NCBI RefSeq assembly: GCF_008704555.1
Contig: NZ_CP023702.1
Location: 6,990,001 to 7,054,000, forward strand
Length of the DNA stretch: 64,000 nucleotides
Source of the DNA: Streptomyces nitrosporeus
GTDB taxonomy: Bacteria; Actinomycetota; Actinomycetes; Streptomycetales; Streptomycetaceae
Reading direction: 5' to 3'
The position numbers and the translations under genes were made by a program. Shown piece after piece: positions 48,956 to 55,475 of the stretch. The first letter of the stretch is position 1. Each line of letters begins with the position of its first letter. The notes below the pieces were generated by a model, which was not told the DNA's origin, searched no databases, and saw nothing but the letters and a program-made list of their open reading frames with translations.

Positions 48956-49219
48956 ATGAAGGCTCGTTGGACGCCGGCTCTGTTTCTGATGATGACCAAG
49001 GCAGAAAACGGCAACGTGGACGGTCACCGGAGAACAGTTGATGCGGCCCTGAACCGAGGGTGGGTTGAGCCCGTGCGCCAGTGGACCGAGCGGTCAGCCT
49101 CTCGGTATCACCGGCGAGCACGCGCGACGGAACACATCTGGACGGTTGTCGGGTACCGAGTGACCCTCGCGGGAGTGCAGGCGCTTGCCGACGAGCGTGA
49201 GCGCCGGAAGTACGCGTAG
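48956..49219 (+). CDS. Hypothetical basic protein
   Basis: 87 residues, ATG after AGGAGGGCGGGAT. Basic and helical (RTVDAALNRGWVEPVRQW...HHRRAR-like ...TVVGYRVTLAGVQALADERERRKYA). The middle and end resemble a winged-helix with a V-G-Y-R-V-T wing and could bind nucleic acid. No family named. Confidence 0.65.
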   Translation: MKARWTPALFLMMTKAENGNVDGHRRTVDAALNRGWVEPVRQWTERSASRYHRRARATEHIWTVVGYRVTLAGVQALADERERRKYA

Positions 49220-49250
49220 CCCAGCGGCATCAGAAGACAGGTAGGCGACA

Positions 49251-49391
49251 GTGACCGAGCGATACACCGTGGAGCAGACCGGCCCCCGTGATTGGGCGGT
49301 GTGGGACGACAAGGATGAGCGGTTCGTCCATGACACGACGACCATGGAGGCCGCAGAGGACCACGCGGCACACCTGAACACCCAGAGCTAG
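49251..49391 (+). CDS. Hypothetical 46-residue protein
   Basis: GTG 49251 with AGGTAGGCGACA upstream. TVEQTGPRDWAVWDDKDERFVHDTTTMEAAEDHAAHLN; a short beta-strand pair followed by a helix, as in small DUF-type mini-domains. Its stop is eight bases before the second tRNA-like element. Confidence 0.62.
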   Translation: MTERYTVEQTGPRDWAVWDDKDERFVHDTTTMEAAEDHAAHLNTQS

Positions 49392-49399
49392 CACCACCC

Positions 49400-49443
49400 G
49401 CCCCGGAAAGGCAGTCAGGCGAGTGCGAGTCTCGCCCGGGGCA
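49400..49443 (+). other. tRNA minihelix-like element (acceptor plus T arm only)
   Basis: GCCCCGG (49400-49406) pairs perfectly with CCGGGGC (49436-49442), followed by A. The T arm GCGAG-TGCGAGT-CTCGC (49419-49435) is perfect and directly abuts the acceptor strand. The 12 bases between the acceptor strand and the T arm leave no room for D and anticodon arms. At 44 bases it is a full acceptor/T-arm helix as in tRNA. Same CCACC and ACTT flanks as the element at 48857. Confidence 0.55.
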
Positions 49444-49470
49444 CTTCGTCAAACCACGTCAGGAGTCAGC

Positions 49471-49716
49471 ATGGCCGCCATCACCGTCCCCGCATCCGAG
49501 ATCCTCCCGGATGACGTCCTGTGCAACGTCCTCGGTACGCCCTTCGCCGTCGTCGCGACCGTTATTGGTGACGAGGAGGTGGGAGTCTGGGTGTCGGCGT
49601 ACACCCTGGACGGCGCGTGTTGGTTCCCCGTGACGTTCGACGTGGGGGAGGACGCGATCGTCATCCGGGCGGAGCCGGCGGCCGACACGTCTGCCGCAGT
49701 CGCGCTAGTCGACTAA
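49471..49716 (+). CDS. Hypothetical small beta-rich protein
   Basis: 81 residues from ATG 49471, with AGGAGTCAGC upstream. ASEILPDDVLCNVLGTPFAVVATVIGDEEVGVWVSAYTLDGACWFPVTFDVGEDAIVI. The TAA stop is formed by palindrome copy 8, where one arm has A instead of G. Confidence 0.68.
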   Translation: MAAITVPASEILPDDVLCNVLGTPFAVVATVIGDEEVGVWVSAYTLDGACWFPVTFDVGEDAIVIRAEPAADTSAAVALVD

Positions 49717-49718
49717 CG
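49703..49718. promoter_or_regulatory. Dispersed palindrome, copy 8 (variant)
   Basis: CGCTAGTCGACTAACG overlaps the end of the preceding gene and lies 18 bases upstream of the -35 box of promoter 49737, as copy 7 does for promoter 48363. Confidence 0.7.
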
Positions 49719-49736
49719 TGGATCCCTCATCGAGTG

Positions 49737-49766
49737 TTGTGTCGGTCGACATATGTGTGTCATGAT
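49737..49766 (+). promoter_or_regulatory. Promoter with TGTCG-N2-CGACA operator (copy 3)
   Basis: TTGTGT (49737-49742), 18 bases, CATGAT (49761-49766). Inverted repeat TGTCG-GT-CGACA at 49740-49751. Drives the gene starting at 49804. Confidence 0.7.
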
Positions 49767-49803
49767 GGTGGAACACCGCAAGGGATTCACGGAAGGGGAC
49801 AAC

Positions 49804-50685
49804 ATGAAGGTCTACAAGATCAAGGGCACCACGGACGACGTCACCACCTGTGAGCTGTGCGGCCGTCCGGAACTGAAGGGCACAGTGATGCTTGTCTCGC
49901 TTGACGCCGATGGCAACGAAGACGGCGACGTTTCCTACTTCGGAACCTCCTGCGCGGCAAAAGCGACTGGTTGGACGATCCGGGAGGTAAAGGCAGGGGT
50001 CAAGGCCGCAAAGGACGAAGCGCGCGATCGCCTGCGCGCCGAGCGTGACGCCATGTGGGCCGCAGAGCGCGAGTTCTTGGCCGGCTGGTACCTGACGCAC
50101 TACGGGACGACTGACCTCCACATAGCCGCAGACCGTGCGGGTGTGTCGGCGGTCAAGCTCTCTGGTGAAGCCATCCACGCGTACCGCGAGGTGCAGCGTA
50201 CGGCAGAGCCCGCTCCCGCCGAGAAGCTGGCAGAGGAGTTGGAGGTCGCGGAGGAACTGACCGTCGGGTATCGAGAAACCCTTGTCCGCGTTGCCGACGC
50301 TGAGTGCGTTATTCGTACGGAGGTCGGCGGTAAGATCCGCACCTCAAAGCAGCTGGAGACGGCTCACACAAATGCCGTTAAGGCAGCCCTCATTGAGATG
50401 CGCCGGGCAAACCTCACGGCTTTCAAGGCTGCTGCGGAGGCGGCAGAGGAGAAGTCGGAGCGGGTTGGTCGTCGCTGGCTGGAGGAGAAAGACGCCAAGC
50501 GCGCCCGTGCCATCGTTCGTCGCGCTGAGCGGGGCACCTTTCACTCGCACATCTCTCCGTGGGCCACGGATCTGAAACCGTTCCCGAAGGTCAGGTTCAC
50601 CGACAAGGTGCCTGTCTATCTCGTCGAGGTGGCACCGGGGCATTACGCGACCGCCGAAGCCGCGGAGCAACTCACACTTTGCTGA
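49804..50685 (+). CDS. Zinc-finger and coiled-coil accessory protein
   Basis: 293 residues from ATG 49804, after GGAAGGGGACAAC. N-terminal zinc-ribbon-like domain CELCGRPELKGTVMLV...YFGTSCAAKATGW, a long charged helical part (residues 55-230), and a small C-terminal domain (KVPVYLVEVAPGHYATAEAAEQL). Single-gene unit with its own promoter and terminator, controlled by two kinds of repeat element. Function unknown. Confidence 0.7.
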   Translation: MKVYKIKGTTDDVTTCELCGRPELKGTVMLVSLDADGNEDGDVSYFGTSCAAKATGWTIREVKAGVKAAKDEARDRLRAERDAMWAAEREFLAGWYLTHYGTTDLHIAADRAGVSAVKLSGEAIHAYREVQRTAEPAPAEKLAEELEVAEELTVGYRETLVRVADAECVIRTEVGGKIRTSKQLETAHTNAVKAALIEMRRANLTAFKAAAEAAEEKSERVGRRWLEEKDAKRARAIVRRAERGTFHSHISPWATDLKPFPKVRFTDKVPVYLVEVAPGHYATAEAAEQLTLC

Positions 50686-50697
50686 GAGCCTCCCCAG

Positions 50698-50728
50698 GAG
50701 CCCCTGCCAGTAGAGGCGGCAGGGGCTC
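50698..50728 (+). terminator. Intrinsic terminator
   Basis: Perfect 11-bp stem GAGCCCCTGCC (50698-50708) and GGCAGGGGCTC (50718-50728). Confidence 0.82.
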
Positions 50729-50769
50729 CACCCATTCACACCAACACGCACACTCAAGGAGCACACCAC

Positions 50770-51405
50770 GTGAGACGCATCGACCCGATCCTCCTCCAGG
50801 CCACCATTGCTGCCGCTCTGTCCTTCGCCCACATCCACGACATCGCAGCGGCTGCCGGCCAGGGCGGATGGAAGGCGTGGGCCTACCCCGTCTCCGTCGA
50901 CCTCTTGATGGTCATGGCCTGGCGACGGATGCGGACGGGGGAGGGGCGTGCGAAGAAGATCGCGTGGTTCTGGTTCCTGCTGTCCCTCGCAGCCTCCCTC
51001 GGTGCGAACGTGGCGACGTCCGGCGTGATGGACATGGAAGCTCTTCCGACGTGGCTGCGCGTCCTCGTTGCGGGCTGGCCGGCGGTGGCCTTCCTCGGTG
51101 GCTCGCTCCTGGTACACAAGGCCGCTGAGGAGCCCGCTCAGGAACCACAGGAGGCCGCTGGAGAGCCTGTGGTGGAGCCGGAGCCACTGGTGGACGACGA
51201 GCCTGTGGAAGCCCCTTACGCGCCCATTCTCGTCACCTACGCAGAGGCCGCGGACCACGTCGGTCTGAGCGAGGTCACCGTCCGCGGGGCAGCCAACGGA
51301 GGTCGGCTCCAGAAGTACGACGGCGACGACCCGCGACGAGTGTACGTCGACCTGCGTGAGTGCCACACTGTGTTCAGTCAGAGCCGGCAGCGCGCCGGGG
51401 TTTGA
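50770..51405 (+). CDS. DUF2637-type membrane protein with C-terminal helix-turn-helix
   Basis: 211 residues from GTG 50770. Four hydrophobic segments within residues 5-120 (LLQATIAAALSFAHIHDIA; WAYPVSVDLLMVMAW; FWFLLSLAASLGANVA; WLRVLVAGWPAVAFLGGSLL) fit the DUF2637 family related to plasmid spread proteins. An acidic Pro/Glu linker leads to YAEAADHVGLSEVTVRGAANGGRLQKYDG, an excisionase-like or MerR-like HTH. The combination is common in actinobacterial mobile elements. Confidence 0.78.
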   Translation: MRRIDPILLQATIAAALSFAHIHDIAAAAGQGGWKAWAYPVSVDLLMVMAWRRMRTGEGRAKKIAWFWFLLSLAASLGANVATSGVMDMEALPTWLRVLVAGWPAVAFLGGSLLVHKAAEEPAQEPQEAAGEPVVEPEPLVDDEPVEAPYAPILVTYAEAADHVGLSEVTVRGAANGGRLQKYDGDDPRRVYVDLRECHTVFSQSRQRAGV

Positions 51406-51414
51406 GGAGAGATC

Positions 51415-51855
51415 ATGAGCGTCAGGCGCGATCGTGACGTAATTGCAGCGTGGGCCGCGTCTCCGGACGGCAGAGCCCTGTTCCTGTCAGGGCTTCGGGC
51501 GGACGGGGAGTGCCGTATCTGGACTAAGCATGCCAAGCGCGGTACGTATCCGATATGGAACATCGGCGGGCGGCCGTTCTCGGCCCGGCGCATCATGTGG
51601 GAATTGCTTGGTAAGGAGCTTCCCGACGACATGGATCTTGTGAATACCTGCGGGAATCTGCTGTGTGTCGCCCACACTGTGGTGGCTCCCAACGCGCTTG
51701 CCGCCCAGACCCATTGTCTCCGCGGACATCCTCTGACCGAGGACAACCTGGTGGCGTCCGTCACCACCGAGCGACGCTGCCTCGTGTGCCACCGAATGCA
51801 CAGTCGAAAGGCAGTGGCCCGATACCGCGCACGCAAGCTCGCAGCGAAGGCTTAA
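51415..51855 (+). CDS. HNH (His-Me finger) endonuclease
   Basis: 146 residues, ATG after TGAGGAGAGATC. CRIWTKHAKRGTYPIW...RRIMWELLGKELPDDMDLVNTCGNLLCVAHTVVAPN has the strand-His/Cys-helix layout of small homing HNH enzymes, followed by a second zinc cluster (CLRGHPL...CLVCHRMH) and a basic tail. Fourth HNH protein in the window. Confidence 0.8.
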   Translation: MSVRRDRDVIAAWAASPDGRALFLSGLRADGECRIWTKHAKRGTYPIWNIGGRPFSARRIMWELLGKELPDDMDLVNTCGNLLCVAHTVVAPNALAAQTHCLRGHPLTEDNLVASVTTERRCLVCHRMHSRKAVARYRARKLAAKA

Positions 51856-51864
51856 GGAGGAGCC

Positions 51865-52107
51865 ATGAACTTCGAGATCAAGGGGCTGCACGAGTGTTAC
51901 ACCCCCTCTCAGGCTCGCGAGCTGGCCGCCGCTCTGCTCCGGGCGGCTGACGAGGCGGAGTCCGGCGTGTCGGAAGAGGCTCGTCTCCGCAAAGAGCTGG
52001 CGGCCGTCAACGACGCTCTCCGGGACGCGGGGATCGACTACCCGCTAGGTGCTCGCGGAGTACGAGATCTGGTCGCCCAACGGGATCTGGCACGCGAGGA
52101 CGACTAG
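51865..52107 (+). CDS. Hypothetical small helical protein
   Basis: 80 residues, ATG after TTAAGGAGGAGCC. ECYTPSQARELAAALLRAADEAESGVSEEARLRKELAAVNDALRDAGIDYPLG; two helices joined by a short loop. Function unknown. Confidence 0.68.
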   Translation: MNFEIKGLHECYTPSQARELAAALLRAADEAESGVSEEARLRKELAAVNDALRDAGIDYPLGARGVRDLVAQRDLAREDD

Positions 52108-52178
52108 CCTCGTCCCATGAGCACCCAGACCGGCCCGTGCGCCAGTCACCGTCAGCCCTCACACCCTAAGGATTTAGC

Positions 52179-52535
52179 GTGACCACGAACCCACCGACGT
52201 GCGGCGTACTCGGATGGCTCACGGACGAGGACACGGTCCGACTCCAGAATCTCGCGTTCATGGGCTCCATCATGACGCTGGACGACAAGGAACTCCGGTG
52301 TGGAATGCCGGAGGGGCACCTTGACGCGCACGTCCAGTTCCTGATGGATCAGGCATTCACCAAGCCCGTGTACTGGTGGGCGTCGTGGCGGGACGGAGAG
52401 CTGCGGCACCACGCGGCCATGTTCACGGGGCCGGGGTGTACGGCTACGGCGCCTGGGAGCACGGACGAATGTACGCTGTTGGACGGGCACCTGGAGTTCA
52501 CCCACGGGCAGCATTTGTTCGATTCCGACAGCTGA
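52179..52535 (+). CDS. Hypothetical protein
   Basis: 118 residues from GTG 52179, with AAGGATTTAGC upstream. Cys/His-rich segments (CGMPEGHLDAHVQFL, CTLLDGHLEFTHGQH) repeat a C-x2-5-G-H-L pattern, perhaps a metal site seen in Streptomyces proteins of unknown role. Ends before a strong terminator. Confidence 0.68.
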   Translation: MTTNPPTCGVLGWLTDEDTVRLQNLAFMGSIMTLDDKELRCGMPEGHLDAHVQFLMDQAFTKPVYWWASWRDGELRHHAAMFTGPGCTATAPGSTDECTLLDGHLEFTHGQHLFDSDS

Positions 52536-52545
52536 GCACCACCCG

Positions 52546-52576
52546 AGAGCCCTCGTCGTACGCCGACGGGGGCTCT
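52546..52576 (+). terminator. Intrinsic terminator
   Basis: AGAGCCCTCGTCG (52546-52558), loop TACGC, CGACGGGGGCTCT (52564-52576), then TT. The 190 bases after it, up to the stop of the reverse-strand regulator, show no gene I can support. Confidence 0.82.
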
Positions 52577-52765
52577 TTGCGTTTCCGAGGTCAGTCGCCG
52601 TCGGGCAGCGTCCCGCGGCCACCGGGGCGTCACCCTGGCACAGGGGTGCGTCGCACGAATGGAAGTACGGGTTCTCCGTGCGACCGGCTCCGTCGCAATC
52701 CCAACAACGCACTGTCTGACGCACTCGAACGTTCATGGCAACAGGGTAGCGACCGACGTCCCCCT

Positions 52766-53743
52766 TCACGCTGCTTCCCGCGCATCAGCCAGCGCTGTCC
52801 GATACTCCACCGTCCACTGTGCCGACTGCTGGTCGGCCGGCAGACCGCTCAGCCCGGCCTGGAGATGATCCGCTGCGAGGGCGTGCTCGCGGAGTCCGAG
52901 ATGCGCAAGGCCGATATTCAGCCGCTGGAAGGTCGGCGAGAGCCAATACGCCGTGCCGGGCGGGAGGTCGTCCCCGACGTGAAGGTTCGATGCCTCGTCC
53001 AGCAGTCGACGCGCCTCGTCATCGAGCCCGAGCATCGCGTACCCCTGCGCAGCCTGCGCGGCGTCGCCCATCCGCTGGGCAGGGTGGGCCCCGGGTGTGT
53101 GGTAAGCGGCAAGGAACCACCGAACTACCGCTCTCGGCCGGTGCTGCTGCCGGGCCAGGTAGCCGCGGAAGTTCAGAGCCTGAGCTGTCAGCGCCGGGAC
53201 GTCGGTCTCGTCCGCCAGCTCCAGAGCCTCCGTCAGTAGCGGGACGGCCGCGGAATCCAGCCGGGCAGATGCATGAAGCCATCCCTCGAACTGCACCCAC
53301 TCCGCCACAACGGCGGCCAGAGCATCGCGGTGCGGCCCTCTGGCGTTGCGGAGAACCGGCCGGAGCCGGGCCGCCTGAGCTTGGGTGGCGGGGATGAGCG
53401 ACGCAGGTCCCAGGGCGTCATCCAGGCGTCTCTGCGCGGCCAGGATGCCCGCGAGCACCTTCACCGCCCCGCCGTCCAGCCGGCTCGGCCGGGAGATGAC
53501 GCGCTCGATGCGACCCTCGTCGGCTGCGGTGCTCGTGATGGCGGCTAAAGCGACGAGCGTTCCCTCCGCACGAAGGAATGCGTCGAGATCCGCAGCGAGT
53601 TGCGGCGACGGGGACTGTCGGCCGGCGAGCGTTCGCGACAAGTAGGCGTGGTCGTAGGAGAGGGCGCGGGCTGCGGCTCGGATGGAGATCCCCCGCTCGC
53701 GCAGAGCCTGACGGACACTCACCCCGAATGCGTGGCTGGTCAC
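52766..53743 (-). CDS. XRE-family regulator with C-terminal TPR-like repeats
   Basis: 325 residues from GTG 53743. The N-terminal XRE helix-turn-helix (VRQALRERGISIRAAARALSYDHAYLSRTLAGRQSPS) covers residues 9-45. From about residue 85 on there are helical repeats of TPR type (LLTEALELADETDVPALTAQALNFRGYLARQQ; AAQGYAMLGLDDEARRLLDEASNL; NIGLAHLGLREHALAADHLQAGL). A promoter-like TACGCT six bases before the GTG suggests a leaderless transcript. HTH-TPR proteins can bind small peptides. Candidate lysogeny regulator; it faces a 34-residue ORF. Confidence 0.82.
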   Translation of the reverse strand: MTSHAFGVSVRQALRERGISIRAAARALSYDHAYLSRTLAGRQSPSPQLAADLDAFLRAEGTLVALAAITSTAADEGRIERVISRPSRLDGGAVKVLAGILAAQRRLDDALGPASLIPATQAQAARLRPVLRNARGPHRDALAAVVAEWVQFEGWLHASARLDSAAVPLLTEALELADETDVPALTAQALNFRGYLARQQHRPRAVVRWFLAAYHTPGAHPAQRMGDAAQAAQGYAMLGLDDEARRLLDEASNLHVGDDLPPGTAYWLSPTFQRLNIGLAHLGLREHALAADHLQAGLSGLPADQQSAQWTVEYRTALADAREAA

Positions 53744-53790
53744 GTCACCAGCGTAGCTCGCCGAAGCGAATAGTCACCACGCAGTCACCA
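53744..53790. promoter_or_regulatory. Direct repeats in the regulator promoter
   Basis: AGTCACCA occurs at 53772-53779 and 53783-53790, exactly 11 bp or one helical turn apart, and GTCACCA again at 53744-53750. The copies flank the presumed -35 and start of the XRE gene, so autoregulation is likely. An imperfect hairpin with core GCCGAA-AAG-TTCGGC (53836-53850) lies further toward the small ORF. Confidence 0.55.
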
Positions 53791-53886
53791 TTCAGATGCC
53801 TCCGGCGACGGATCAGGAGCGGCAGTATCTACGTAGCCGAAAAGTTCGGCGTACGTCCGGGAACACACGAAGAAGTGAGGACGATC

Positions 53887-53991
53887 ATGCGTGCATGGCT
53901 CGGCACCACTCTCCTGACCGACCCCGAGGACAGCGACGGCCAGGGCGGTAACCCGCCGACCGGCGACAGCGACGACGGCCGCCAGTACTGA
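53887..53991 (+). CDS. 34-residue peptide, divergent from XRE-TPR regulator
   Basis: ATG 53887, with AAGTGAGGACGATC upstream. The N-terminus MRAWLGTTLLTD is mildly hydrophobic; the rest is Asp/Gly/Pro-rich and ends in DGRQY. No signal peptide in the usual sense. Divergent from an HTH-TPR regulator and just before another small gene, it could be a peptide ligand or RiPP-like precursor, or simply a small cytoplasmic protein. Confidence 0.55.
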   Translation: MRAWLGTTLLTDPEDSDGQGGNPPTGDSDDGRQY

Positions 53992-54072
53992 GCCGCTAGG
54001 CTCGCAGCTTCAGACGAACCGGGGCCGGTCTCTTGACCGTTGGGAGGCCGGCTCCTCCTGAGAGGGGCGCCA

Positions 54073-54459
54073 ATGCACGTCGCAGATCACTGGCACGCGT
54101 ACGCATGGATCGGGCACGCCAGGCCGGACGACAACGCCCGCGTTGACCCGACCCAGCCGGTGCCTCCGCTGGAGATTGTTCACTGGCTGAAGAAGCACTC
54201 CCGCCACGTCGCTGAGACCTTCGACAACACATCCGAAGGAGCGGCGTCAGCGTCGAAGTGGATGCGAGCGGGCGGGGAGGAGCATGAATTCGTCAGCGAA
54301 GCGGCGTTCCCGCTTGACGCGCGGATGCAATACGTGGAAGACGACATCCGTCGCGGGGCTGACGTCGTCTGGGGCTACTACTCAAAGACCCTGCGATACG
54401 TGAGCAGGGCTCTCATCGCCTGCCCACGGGATGGGCAGCAATGCCCATACGGTCACTGA
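54073..54459 (+). CDS. Hypothetical protein
   Basis: 128 residues from ATG 54073, after GAGAGGGGCGCCA. HVADHWHAYAWIGHARPDD...EGAASASKWMRAGGEEHEFVSEAAFPLDARMQYVEDDIRRGADVVWGYYSK. His/Trp-rich N-terminus. Resembles small proteins found beside GntR genes in Streptomyces elements. Converges on the GntR gene, overlapping by seven bases. Confidence 0.68.
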   Translation: MHVADHWHAYAWIGHARPDDNARVDPTQPVPPLEIVHWLKKHSRHVAETFDNTSEGAASASKWMRAGGEEHEFVSEAAFPLDARMQYVEDDIRRGADVVWGYYSKTLRYVSRALIACPRDGQQCPYGH

Positions 54460-54698
54460 TTTTTCGGGCGGCCCGTCACGTACGAGCCCATTCCGCGCTC
54501 GGTGCGGATGGCGCCCTCCTCCCGTAGAGCACGCAGTACTTTCTGCGCCGTCACCACAGCGATGTCGAATTCGCCGCACACGGCGACGACAGAAGGTACG
54601 CGGGATCCCGGCGGGTAGGTGCCGTCTGCAATTCGCCGGCGGAGGATGTCGGCGACCTGGCGCCACTTGGGACGTGTCGGGTCCAGCTCTGTGCTCAC
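54453..54698 (-). CDS. Small GntR-family regulator (DNA-binding domain only)
   Basis: 81 residues, consisting almost only of the GntR winged helix: WRQVADILRRRIADGTYPPGSRVPSVVAVCGEFDIAVVTAQKVLRALREEGAIRTERGMGSYVTG. No effector domain. Such short GntR proteins control transfer or replication in actinobacterial integrative elements. An 18-bp perfect palindrome 63 bp upstream of its start is a likely operator. Confidence 0.85.
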   Translation of the reverse strand: MSTELDPTRPKWRQVADILRRRIADGTYPPGSRVPSVVAVCGEFDIAVVTAQKVLRALREEGAIRTERGMGSYVTGRPKNQ

Positions 54699-54760
54699 AT
54701 CGGCGACCGTAGATGATCATGGTACGTCAGTGCGATCGGTGGTCGCCTATAGACTGCCGT

Positions 54761-54778
54761 AGTGTTCTATAGAACACT
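54761..54778. promoter_or_regulatory. Perfect 18-bp palindrome, likely GntR operator
   Basis: AGTGTTCTATAGAACACT lies between the divergent GntR gene and the gene starting at 54851. A/T-rich centre and length fit a dimeric winged-helix protein. Downstream, CCCCCG (54794-54799) and CGGGGG (54817-54822) can form a leader hairpin. Confidence 0.7.
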
Positions 54779-54850
54779 GAAAACGTGAAAGACCCCCGCG
54801 ACCGCGCGAACGGTCCGGGGGCATGGCCGACGCTACGAAGGAGCGACGAC

Positions 54851-55054
54851 GTGGAAGAGCCTACCGGAGCAGTGCACCTGAGTGACCCCATGGGCCCGCA
54901 GTACCTGGAGCCCGCCCCTGACGTCGACTGCCGGATCTGCTGTGCGCTGGCTCGGCAGCGAACCGAGGCCCGAGCGTGCCAGGACTACTCGATGATCTCC
55001 GACTGCAATGTGGAGATCAACCAGCACCCCCACCCGCGGACGATCACCCGATGA
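54851..55054 (+). CDS. Hypothetical Streptomyces-type protein with Cys motif
   Basis: 67 residues from GTG 54851, with AAGGAG seven bases upstream; an earlier GTG at 54785 lacks a ribosome site. HLSDPMGPQYLEPAPDVDCRICCALARQRTEARA...DCNVEINQHP. A C-R-I-C-C cluster may bind metal. Similar small proteins occur in many Streptomyces mobile elements. Confidence 0.7.
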   Translation: MEEPTGAVHLSDPMGPQYLEPAPDVDCRICCALARQRTEARACQDYSMISDCNVEINQHPHPRTITR

Positions 55055-55320
55055 GCCCCCGGACGGTGACTCGGCACGTGACGCACCGGATCTCGCCGCA
55101 CCCGGACTTCCCGCTCATGTACTCCGCCCGCTGCCTGTCGTGCGGGTGGAACGACGAGGAGTCGTACTTCCCCGAGGCGGTAGATCTCGCGTGCATGGAG
55201 CACGCCGGGCGCAGTAACCACCGGCACTTCGAGCGGACGGCGACGTCGCAAGCGTTCGTCGTACGTGACGGAGAAGACCCCGTGCCTCCGCCCCTGACGC
55301 CCCCAGCGTCGCGGACGTAG
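55051..55320 (+). CDS. Hypothetical Streptomyces-type protein with zinc-ribbon-like motif
   Basis: 89 residues from ATG 55051 (ATGA overlap). RHVTHRISPHPDFPLMYSARCLSCGWNDEESYFPEAVDLACMEHAGRSNHRHFERTAT, with Cys and His spaced like a small zinc site. Typically found together with the preceding gene. Last prophage gene. Confidence 0.72.
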   Translation: MSPRTVTRHVTHRISPHPDFPLMYSARCLSCGWNDEESYFPEAVDLACMEHAGRSNHRHFERTATSQAFVVRDGEDPVPPPLTPPASRT

Positions 55321-55388
55321 GCACGGTTGGCACCCTGGCCGGTCCTGACTGGGAGTCCAGTGAGGTCGTCAGCCGGCCGGGTGTCCGG

Positions 55389-55419
55389 AGCCCCGTTTCC
55401 CCACCTGGGAGGCGGGGCT
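55389..55419 (+). terminator. Intrinsic terminator at the prophage right end
   Basis: AGCCCCG (55389-55395) pairs with CGGGGCT (55413-55419), followed by TCTCTG. Isolates phage transcription from the host gene fragment. Confidence 0.75.
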
Positions 55420-55424
55420 TCTCT

Positions 55425-55475
55425 GCGTCTGGAACACGAATGGGTGACTGTAGCTCGGTAGAGTTGGCACATGCC
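55425..55475. other. Probable attR junction
   Basis: Sequence changes here from phage non-coding DNA to an open host frame that begins inside the conserved LAHAGRKAS segment of an old yellow enzyme. Downstream codon use is strongly G/C at third positions. The exact crossover cannot be placed without attL, attB or the uninfected strain. Confidence 0.7.

Larger units (their letters stand above)
1..55455. mobile_element. Integrated temperate siphovirus (prophage), left end outside window
   Basis: One continuous phage gene order runs from tRNA genes through packaging, head, tail, lysis, early/replication and regulatory genes and stops where a truncated host old yellow enzyme frame begins near 55.45 kb. 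The N-terminal half of that enzyme is not present at the left edge in any frame, so the element extends beyond position 1. No integrase or recombinase is encoded in the window, although a phiC31 gp3-like directionality factor is (37077-37844). The head genes are of the lambda gpD/gpE type and the tail has a long tape measure with a chaperone frameshift, as in siphoviruses. The right boundary is approximate. Confidence 0.93.

Noticed and set aside
52117..52182. 21-residue ORF before the gene at 52179
   Set aside because: No clear ribosome site and no sequence feature; probably the leader of the next gene.
52152..52736. Reverse-strand open frame with a CxxCxG-like start (RCWDCDGAGRTENPY) downstream of the XRE gene
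   Set aside because: It runs through the terminator at 52546 and lies antisense over the whole gene at 52179. Only the first 60 codons look protein-like. No ribosome site was seen before ATG 52736.
1..55455. CRISPR array or integrase gene in the prophage
   Set aside because: No regularly spaced repeats and no serine or tyrosine recombinase motifs were found in any frame read.
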